Below are positions 57,415-64,000 of a stretch of DNA of 64,000 nt, piece by piece. The stretch comes from Gossypium raimondii. Taxonomy: Eukaryota; Streptophyta; Magnoliopsida; Malvales; Malvaceae. The notes beneath the pieces are model-generated. The model was given only the letters and a program-made list of their open reading frames with translations, made no database searches and was not told the origin of the DNA. The position numbers were made by a program, and so were the translations under genes. Location of the stretch: the NCBI RefSeq assembly GCF_025698545.1, contig NC_068570.1, forward strand, positions 930,001 through 994,000, in the 5' to 3' direction. Each line of letters begins with the position of its first letter. The stretch's first letter is position 1.

Positions 57415-60400
57415 TGGGAAACACTTGTTTTGCTGCTGAGAAAGTGAAAGAATCGGCGAGAAACGGTGTAGGAGCTCCGGCCCGGAGATTTAAGTTGTTT
57501 CTTGTAAAATATACAGTGCATATTATATAATGTTTCATCTATTGTATGTACAATATTTGGAATCAAAATCTGTATAGCAAAAGAGCTGGGTTTTTTTGGG
57601 TGAGCTGTAATTTTCATGGATCCTTGTTGAATAAAATTAAATCCCCAATAGATTTTTTTGTAATTTTCACAAATTTAAATTTGTTCGGAATTTAGTCTTT
57701 CTACTTTCTAATTTCGTAATTTAGTAACTCCACAACTCTTAAAATTAAGAAATAACGTGTTTAAATATACTCGAACCCACATTCTCTTAATTGTTACAAT
57801 AATAACAGTGCCAACTATATTAAGGCTCAATCTATTTGATCCGAAACTTGACAACTTTTCTTAATTTGATCCGTGAACTTAAATTTTATTAGGGTATGGT
57901 AATACGACACTTGAGAATGTTGTACACTATCACTTGAAAATTTAAAATAAATATCAAATATAAAAAATCATTGCAAAATATACACAATTTTCTTTAAACA
58001 ATTAGGTGATAATGTAGCACACTTTAGGCGTGTCATGTCATTATACCTGAAACGAAATTCAAGTTTATATATTAAATTGAGAAAAGCTGCCAAGTTCCAA
58101 AATCAATAGGGATTAAAAAAGAGTACAAGGACCAAGGTGAAAAAAATCATCAAATTTAGGACTAAGGATGTGTTTGATAAATTGAAAATTTAAACGTTGA
58201 AAAATTAAGTACTGAATTTTTATTGCTAAATTTTATAAGTACTTGAATTTATATTAGAATATTGTGTAGTAAATTAGTAAATATATGTACGGAATATAAT
58301 TTTGGATAAAACAAAATTAATTTTAGATGACTATTTTTAATTTTAATATTATTAATATAATATTTTATATTATTTTAAATAATTTTGAATGAAAGAAAGA
58401 TATGTTAATTTAAAATCTCTTATTTTTTAATGTAATTTATTTTAAATTTTAATAAAATTAAATTATTAAATACTTAAAGATGAAGATATTTTTGCATCAA
58501 ATCAAACATCATTTCATGCCTTTATATAATAATTAATATAATATAATTTAAAAGTAAGTATTATCGATTGAGTCTTAATTCGGTTAGTATTGATATTATT
58601 GTCAATGTAAGATGACGTGTATCCAAGCATCTTGAAATACATTTATCTTCCTATTAAAAATTGCAATGGTTTTAAGTATTATATCGATTTTAAAAATAAA
58701 TTAAAAAAAATAAAAGTAGATATTAAGTCTCTCTATAATTAAAAAATTAAATAAAATTAATAAGGAGTGTCGGTGGGTTTTTATATTAAGGAGATGGGAA
58801 CGTGAAGATCATCGGGGCTTCACTAAATGCCACGTGGCATGACTTTGAAAAGGTATGGCTGTGATTAGGGATAAAAGTCCAAGCATGCGGGGTCAAATAT
58901 TCTCCTTTATTATTACCAGTAAATTATTAATTAGTTTAGAGGGGCCGAGATAAAATTTTAAAATTTTGAGGGGGTTAAAGTTAAAATATTTAATTTTAAA
59001 AGGATTTAGATTATATAATTATTTTTAAGGAGAGGCTAATTAAGGGATTTAAAATGAAACTAGTAATGATATTTTTCCATTTGACCAAGAAGGACTAAGG
59101 CCCTTGCCTGCCCCTTAGCTTTTGTCTTTGCTTTCGGCACCATTGTGTGAATTTCCTTTCTCATTTCAATACCATTGCGTGAAGGTATCTGTCAAGTCCC
59201 ACTATCATAGGTATCTAATTAAATTAGAAATAATAAAAAGTTAAAAATCATTATTCTATTAATAAAAATATAAAAAAATTAAAATTGTGGCATTTTCGAT
59301 TCAATCGGATTGAAATTAGGTACAACTTTGATTTACTGAATTGGGTTTGAAATGAGTAAATTAATATTTAGTTTTGAGTCGGAACAAAAAAATCACCCTG
59401 CCCCACCTAATTACCATCTCTAAGGGTGAGATTGGATAAACTGTGCATTTACTTTTACGGTTAGTGTAAAAATAATGATGATAATAAAATTAAATACTGT
59501 AAAAATAACAATGACAATAAAAAAAATACTGTATCGTACCGTACCGCACTTCCCAATCCATCCCATCCTGAGTCAACAATCCTATATATGACATTAGTGT
59601 TGAAAGTCATTGATTGATATTCACCATTATTATTATTATATGTAAAAATGTAAATTAGTCCAAAAGTCATATAATTGGGTCCCTCTTCTATATGCGAAGA
59701 AGCTACGTATCAATTTCTTTTAGTTAATTTTCCCAATCACGAAACTTCCTATGAATGAATCGCCCTTCTAATATGCTTACACGTTAATTTATTTGCATAG
59801 TAATGTGAAAAACTAGGCTAAGTTTTTCACCAAATAATTCCTTTTTCTTTATTATATCATATATTAATTCGGGTTTTTATTTTCGGACTTGAATATCGTG
59901 AATTCAAATTTTAAAATTACCATTCATAATGATTTGAAACAAATACAGATAGATATCATAAATATCCATTATTTAGATTCGTATTGCTTATTCAAATAAT
60001 GGATGCGGATTTAGATTTGGATATCTGAATCTATTGGTTACAACGATTATAGATTTAGTTATATATATATATGTCTAAAAAAGAATGATTGGAATTTTGA
60101 AATGTTTTTTTTTTGTTTGGATTCGAGATTTGATGAATAGTAATACTCGGATAATTTGTGGAAAATAAATAGATTCAAATTTTTAGGCGGATTTATAGTT
60201 TCAAATTTAGATAATTAAAAAATAAAATACCCAACCCACTGCAATTAGTAAAATAACTTGAATATAAAATGACTCAAATTGATAACCCTAAATAACCAAA
60301 ACTCTAATTGATCCAAACATAAAATGACTAACCTAAAAAACTCAAATAAAATCCAAGTATAATTGATTCGAACCCGTTTAATTGAAATCCTAATTGACTT

Positions 60401-60595
60401 GAACTAAAAAACGACTTAAATTTAAAAGGATCGAAACTCAAAATAAATTGAATAAAAAACCTAAAATTATTAGAACGAATAATCCAAAAATAAAATAACA
60501 TGAAAGTGAAATCACTTAAACAAGTCTTTGCATAGCAATAACAAGTCTTTGCATAGCAATGTGAAAACTAGACCAAAAGAATTCCTTCTTAGCAG

Positions 60596-60613
<18 letters not shown>
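57415..60613. other. Gene-free interval
   Basis: About the first 220 bases are the GT8 3' UTR. It then holds an inverted-repeat element at 57823-58165, a group-2 SINE-like copy at 58564-58680, a G-box palindrome at 58827-58840, family-G-like sequence at 58930-59120, a short-TIR relative at 59420-59570, and a degenerate minisatellite at 60225-60480 (units like 'aaaatgactcaaat'). No gene supported. Confidence 0.45.
58827..58840. promoter_or_regulatory. G-box in a 14-bp perfect palindrome
   Basis: ATGCCACGTGGCAT, the classic bZIP/bHLH binding core with symmetric flanks. It stands in a small non-repetitive patch 1.8 kb upstream of the CML gene and 1.4 kb downstream of the GT8 gene. No function can be assigned from position alone. 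Confidence 0.35.
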
Positions 60614-60626
<13 letters not shown>

Positions 60627-60627
60627 A
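60614..60627 (+). promoter_or_regulatory. CT run and TATA run immediately before the CML start codon
   Basis: A (CT)n tract (about 60597-60613) passes directly into (TA)n ending 'tatataag' at 60627, just 23 bases before the ATG at 60651. Confidence 0.45.
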
Positions 60628-60650
60628 GTTGGCTCAAGTGAATTACCTTA

Positions 60651-61268
60651 ATGAACATGGTTTTCATGGGAATTCCTACAATTTCAAAGCCTACCAAATG
60701 GTTTTCCAACAAGGGTTTAAGCTTAAATTTCCCTCCCTTTCTCTCAAAATCCAAGTCCTCAACCTCGTTACCGTTGTCACCGCCGGCTGTCCCTCTACCG
60801 CCACTAAATAAAACAACTAAAAAAGAAGAGCTTCGACAAGTTTTCCATCGTTTCGACCACGACGGGGATGGGAAAATTTCGAGTGAGGAACTCAGTGCTT
60901 ACTTTGCTTCTATAGGAGACAACGTGTCAAGCAACGTGGTACGAAGGGTCATTAAAGATTTCGATAACGACGGAGATGAACTGTTGGGGTTTGAGGACTT
61001 CGTAGAGTTGATGGAAGGAGGTGACGATGGCGATGATATTAAGGGGGCGTTCGAGATGTACGAAGGGGACAAAGGGTGTGGGTGCATAACTCCGGTGGGG
61101 TTGCAACAAATGCTTGGTAGATTAGGGGATGTGAGATCATATGAAGAGTGTAAGGCCATGATTGGGGTGTTTGATCTTGATGGTAATGGAGTGCTTGATT
61201 TCAATGAATTTCAACATATGATGAAAGGTGTTGAAGCAAATAGAAATGAAATAGTAAGTGTAAAGTAG
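60651..61268 (+). CDS. CML41-like: Calmodulin-like calcium sensor (CML41-like)
   Basis: A single exon of 205 residues. The N-terminal 55 residues are a Ser/Pro/Lys-rich extension with KWFSNKGLSLNF (16-27), typical of the CML41 branch. EF-hand 1 (69-80, DHDGDGKISSEE) and EF-hand 4 (175-186, DLDGNGVLDFNE) look fully competent. EF-hand 2 (105-116) has Glu where Gly is usual at position 6 and Asp instead of Glu at position 12. EF-hand 3 (about 138-149) is degenerate. Family knowledge: Arabidopsis CML41 localises to plasmodesmata and influences callose there during immunity. Start choice is open: Met codons at 60651, 60657 and 60666. Confidence 0.93.
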   Translation: MNMVFMGIPTISKPTKWFSNKGLSLNFPPFLSKSKSSTSLPLSPPAVPLPPLNKTTKKEELRQVFHRFDHDGDGKISSEELSAYFASIGDNVSSNVVRRVIKDFDNDGDELLGFEDFVELMEGGDDGDDIKGAFEMYEGDKGCGCITPVGLQQMLGRLGDVRSYEECKAMIGVFDLDGNGVLDFNEFQHMMKGVEANRNEIVSVK

Positions 61269-61549
61269 AGTTGCATAAGCTGGGATAAAAGATTTGTGTT
61301 GATTTTGTGTTTGAAAATCATCGTTGGGGCAACTCATTTCCCTTCTTCGGCTAGCGATAAATAATTTGTGTTGATTTCGATTGTTTATCGTATAAATTTT
61401 CTTTATGAAAAAAAAAATACATCTATACGACCAACTATCAACAAGAAATATAGATTGATTCTTAACTCAATGGATATCATTGTTGTTGCAACAATCAAGA
61501 GGATGTGAAATTCGAGCACGTTTGAGTATATATTATCTTTCTATTTAAG

Positions 61550-61905
61550 GGATATCAAAAATTTTTATTTAAATAATTAAAATATTCAAAAGTTTTTCTT
61601 TAAGCGACTAGACTATTAACTTTTTTTTTTTAAAGTCAGGCTAGTGAGCTCTAAGCGGCTATTCGACTATTAGTACGGTGGTTTAATACCCATCGACAAG
61701 TCGATCTAATGATTAGTGTTAGAGAGATCGGAGAAGAAAGCTGTTTGGATTTTAGTTTGTAGTTTCGTAATGTTCAAAGTTGTTTCATGATAAAAAAAAA
61801 AACTAAATTGTAGAAGAGAAAGGGTAGGAGAGCTTTCGATTGGTGCAAAGGGTACGAATAAAGAAAGCCATATAACAACGATTTTAACAATCCACGATAA
61901 TTTTC
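61550..61905 (-). repeat. Partial family-A element, reverse orientation
   Basis: Read on the minus strand it matches the G+C-richer centre of the copy at 11352: 'gttgttatatggctttct', 'gcaccaatcgaaagctctc' and 'catgaaacaactttgaac' in the same order. The outer arms are largely decayed. Confidence 0.5.
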
Positions 61906-62221
61906 TATTTGTGTCCGAGTAATGAAAGAAGAAGTCGTTCCATGTTTTTGAATTTTTGTTTTTATAATTGAAAAAAATCCTAGTCATGGGAAAGAAAATA
62001 GTACTTCAAATACAGAATAATGTCAAAAAAGTAAAGAGAAAAAAAGCCCCAATAAGAAGGAACTCGTTTGAATGTATTGATATTTAAGCAATTGAGTCAT
62101 AAAGTCGTTTGCAGACCCCTGATTTAGGCAAGAAATTTGAGGGTTGGTGATGTCAAAGCTTTGAATTGCAATATAGCACACAAATTGGATATTCTATGGG
62201 GGAAAGTTTATTATAAAAATT

Positions 62222-62693
62222 AGGCATAATGATAAATTTAACTCTTAATATTTATATATTTTATCAATTTAATCTTTATTTTCTTTATTTAAATTTTGTC
62301 ATTAGCCTTACAAAAAGAGTCAAATCACCTTTTTTAATGAAAATCTCGACTAAAATAATAAAATTTAACGATGTTGTCGTGAAAACTTGTATGACAATCC
62401 ACGTGTGTTTCATGCTGATATGACAACTATTTGTCTTATATGCTATGTCCATAAATAATTGTAATAATATTAAAAAATTAAAAATCTCAAACTTAAAAAA
62501 GTTTATAAAAATTCAAAAAAAAAAAAAAGAGAGAGCTTGTAACTACACTTGAATTGCCATGTTTCAAAACTTAATGTTTTTGTCAGTATTTCGTTAGAAA
62601 AAAAAATAATCCGACTCTTTTTAAAATATTAATGGTCACATTCGACTTCTTTTTGGTCTAAATTTAATTTCAAAATAAATAAACAATTTAAAG
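62222..62693. repeat. Long inverted-repeat element (family D), right end truncated
   Basis: Starts 'aggcataatgataaattta' and follows the copy at 287 closely through 'acaaaaagagtcaaatcac', 'tgacaatccacgtg' and 'tgtcttatatgctatg'. Confidence 0.55.
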
Positions 62694-62952
62694 GCAAAAA
62701 CCTAATTGGACATACCAAAAGCTATGAATAAGGACCTAATCACGTAAACAAAAAATATGAGGGACAAAAACTGTAATTACCATGGCATTCTTTTTACATA
62801 TTTATATTGTTCATAGGGGTAAAAATTCTAGCTTGGAAGTTAACTACACATTTGATTTTTGACTAAATTAATTATGCAATGGTAATTGTGTGTTTTACAA
62901 TTAATTTCAAAAGGTTGAGGGATATATTTTGGTCAAGGACTTTGATCACATG

Positions 62953-64000
62953 CTATTTGTGGACTTTGAGACAAAGGTGGGCCCTTACTGGCTTATGGTC
63001 CGAACTATAAATGTCATCAACCGACTCGTAACAATGTAAATTTGCTGTAATTTTATTTGGATCTTCGATCTTGAACAAGATTCGATCTGTCCATGCTGGA
63101 ACTCGAACCTATAAAATGTAATAAAATAAATAAATGTAAAGAGAGAATCCATAGTTTAAAGATCAGATTAACTATACAATACTTCTCTAAATTATGTTTC
63201 AAATTTTAAATTAGTATCGAAACTCTTAAAATTTTTTAATTGAGTCATTAAGGCATAATATTATATAAATTAGTACCTTCTATCAGGGTGAATCTAAAAG
63301 TTTTGTTTAGGGAAAACCGAGATAAATTATTTTTTTGGGAGCTAAATTTTTGTTCTAAAGGCTTAAATTAAATTATTAATCATTCATAGAGGTCAAAATT
63401 ACAAATTTTTAACTAAAAGGTTAAAAAGGTTTAGATTGAATGTTTTAATTTTTTGGAGGAGCTTAAAAGAAGTTTCCCAATTTAACCAAGGGGTGGCTAA
63501 ATACTAGCTCGGATTTAACGTGGAGCATATTTAAAATATGTGGATCAAATGTTAAGCACGTGTGAATCTATTGCATGGACAACTTGAACGTGATATGTTA
63601 ATCAATAAAAAATAGCCTTCATAAGTTTTAATAATATTGTTTGTTTTCTAACATGTTAGATCTAAGCTATCCATGCAATATGTGCACATGTTTAAAATTT
63701 TGTCTATATATTTTAAATATGTTCTACTGTAGATCCAAATTGATATTTAAACGATAAGCTAACATCTCGGGATGGCTCTAAGCCCAAAATCATTTGAACC
63801 TAAAAATAATTTAAAAATTGAACCCTAATTTAGTATAACAAATAAAAAGAGGATTGTAGTTTATATATCACCTTGTAACTTGTATCATAATTGCTGCTGC
63901 CTATATTGTATTTGTAAGTTGGTTTGAAGGCGAGTTTTCCCTCACAATATCCATTGAAAATCTGCCCACTTTCAGCCTCTTGAAGGAGCTGATCTTTGCT
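62953..64000 (-). CDS. Inositol polyphosphate 5-phosphatase, C-terminal part (5PTase11-like), partial
   Basis: Two coding exons on the minus strand: 64000-63872 (43 codons, open at the window edge) and 63108-62953 (51 codons plus TAG), joined in frame across a 763-base intron with good GT and AG ends. The translation includes QIFNGYCEGKLAFKPTYKYN, then VRVPAWTDRILF and SSDHKPVRAHL. PAWTDR and SDHKPV are the signature motifs of the inositol polyphosphate 5-phosphatase catalytic domain (the latter holds the catalytic-site His/Asp region). The short end after SDHKPV, without extra domains, suits the small 5PTase11 type (At1g47510), which acts on phosphoinositides. The catalytic start and N terminus lie beyond the window. 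Confidence 0.9.

Larger units (their letters stand above)
61269..62952. other. Interval between CML and 5-phosphatase genes
   Basis: Contains the CML 3' UTR, a group-2 SINE-like copy (61452-61545), an inverted partial family-A element (61550-61905) and a family-D copy (62222-62693). Just before 62953 lies the 3' UTR of the minus-strand 5-phosphatase. No further gene was seen. Confidence 0.45.

Overview
This is a nuclear segment of a flowering-plant (eudicot) genome. It is very AT-rich, has GT-AG introns, and carries eight recognisable plant genes separated by dense fields of small degenerate transposable elements. The mix of genes and elements resembles cotton or a close Malvaceae relative, but that attribution is from memory, not from a search.

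Genes left to right: a SAP30-type histone-deacetylase subunit (AFR1/AFR2 class, +, 3627-5800, six exons); an M8 leishmanolysin-like zinc metalloprotease (+, 29439-34974, seventeen exons); an LPAT4/5-class lysophosphatidic acid acyltransferase (-, 35975-37909, three coding exons plus a leader intron); an ELO/GNS1-SUR4 family membrane protein (-, 46240-47163, single exon); an RMA/RNF5-type membrane-anchored RING E3 ligase (+, 51174-51890, with a leader intron); a PARVUS/GATL1-like GT8 glycosyltransferase (+, 56341-57414, single exon); a CML41-like calmodulin-like protein (+, 60651-61268, single exon); and the last two coding exons of an inositol polyphosphate 5-phosphatase (-, 62953 to the window edge). 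The spliced models were assembled by hand from frame continuity across GT/AG boundaries. All lengths divide by three with no internal stop.

The genes do not form a pathway. The order AFR - LPAT - ELO - RING - PARVUS does match gene neighbourhoods I recall on Arabidopsis chromosome 1 (around At1g75060-At1g74990 and At1g19330-At1g19300), so this looks like a conserved ancestral block into which the metalloprotease was added or from which Arabidopsis lost it.

The space between genes (about 6.2-28.9, 40.3-46.2, 47.5-50.5, 52-56 and 57.6-60.6 kb) has no convincing long coding region. It holds several families of non-autonomous inverted-repeat elements, often nested in one another, tRNA-derived SINE-like copies with A-rich tails or box-B motifs, one probable 2.3-kb solo LTR, two short LTR-like sequences, microsatellites and local tandem duplications. 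A possible very small secreted-peptide ORF with its own TATA box sits at 10998.

The observations most worth following are: three chained upstream ORFs overlapping by one base each, the last running over the metalloprotease start codon; a fossil copy of the RING gene's first codons inside its own 5'-UTR intron; an ELO-family protein lacking the canonical histidine box; and a minisatellite array filling the leader intron of the acyltransferase gene. I saw no self-contained, previously undescribed multi-gene system.
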